From: Corynebacterium faecale
Lineage (GTDB): Bacteria > Actinomycetota > Actinomycetes > Mycobacteriales > Mycobacteriaceae
Assembly (NCBI RefSeq): GCF_030408735.1
Contig: NZ_CP047204.1
Span: 248,001-312,000, forward strand
Length of the DNA stretch: 64,000 nucleotides
Direction: 5' to 3'
Positions 63,987 to 64,000 of the stretch are shown one piece after another. Position 1 is the first letter of the stretch; each line of letters begins with the position of its first letter. Position numbers and translations under genes: made by a program. The notes beneath the pieces were generated by a model. That model was given only the letters and a program-made list of their open reading frames with translations. It made no database searches and was not told the origin of the DNA.

Positions 63987-64000
63987 GGCAGCCTCCTGGC

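Overview
The window looks like chromosomal DNA from a Corynebacterium of the glutamicum/efficiens group; the species is not determined. Evidence: moderately high GC, a GlxR-type Crp regulator, a WhiB protein (WhcA type), a mycothiol-type formaldehyde dehydrogenase, a Lys/Ala-rich tail on topoisomerase I, and a gene order that, from memory, follows the Mycobacterium tuberculosis Rv3683-to-Rv3631 interval (metallophosphoesterase, ponA2, whiB4, ridA, MBL, crp, nth, thioredoxin, NUDIX, marP, ephE, ssd, tad genes, helicase, cspA, topA, adenylate cyclase, dnaX/holB, galE1, DUF2304). No rRNA or CRISPR array is present; there are two tRNAs.

Layout. 1-513: end of an Mrp Na+/H+ antiporter operon (mrpF, mrpG), then a YhgE/Pip-like membrane protein. 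2220-8604: six minus-strand genes forming two adjacent units: a kinase-less sensor paralogue, a DASS-type anion permease and glycerate kinase, followed by a small acidic exported protein, a sensor kinase and an OmpR-type regulator. Both units are preceded by TCATC-type repeats with an 11-bp period, so the regulator probably controls both. 8970-24800: tRNA-Pro and the conserved actinobacterial core (cell-wall PBP, WhcA, GlxR, Nth, thioredoxin, MarP-like protease, HAD phosphatase). 23720-28209: a compact Tad/Flp pilus locus (ssd, tadA, tadB, tadC, flp, tadE, tadF-like). 28210-36297: a regulator/membrane-protein pair, an MrfA-type helicase divergent from cspA, topA, and a YhhN protein.

36257-42955 is a complete Wadjet (JetABCD/MksFEBG) anti-plasmid operon in the topA-cyaB interval. 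cyaB, holB and tRNA-Thr follow. 46169-49107 is a sulfur-detoxification operon (TauE exporter, rhodanese, persulfide dioxygenase-rhodanese) with CsoR/CstR-like operators, and an IS110-family element sits beside it. After that come rluC-like, DsbA-like, GH3 glycosidase, fadH plus a metallo-beta-lactamase hydrolase, an MFS transporter and galE1.

59349-63617 is accessory DNA between galE1 and the DUF2304 gene: an 887-residue protein joining a DEDDh exonuclease to a sigma-region-4-like HTH and further winged-helix-like segments, a decayed IS3-type element, and a T-tract repeat patch. The most interesting points are this exonuclease fusion, the two-unit sensor/permease/glycerate-kinase regulon with its kinase-less paralogue, the Wadjet insertion, and the IS110 element with recognisable ends and a structured non-coding flank.
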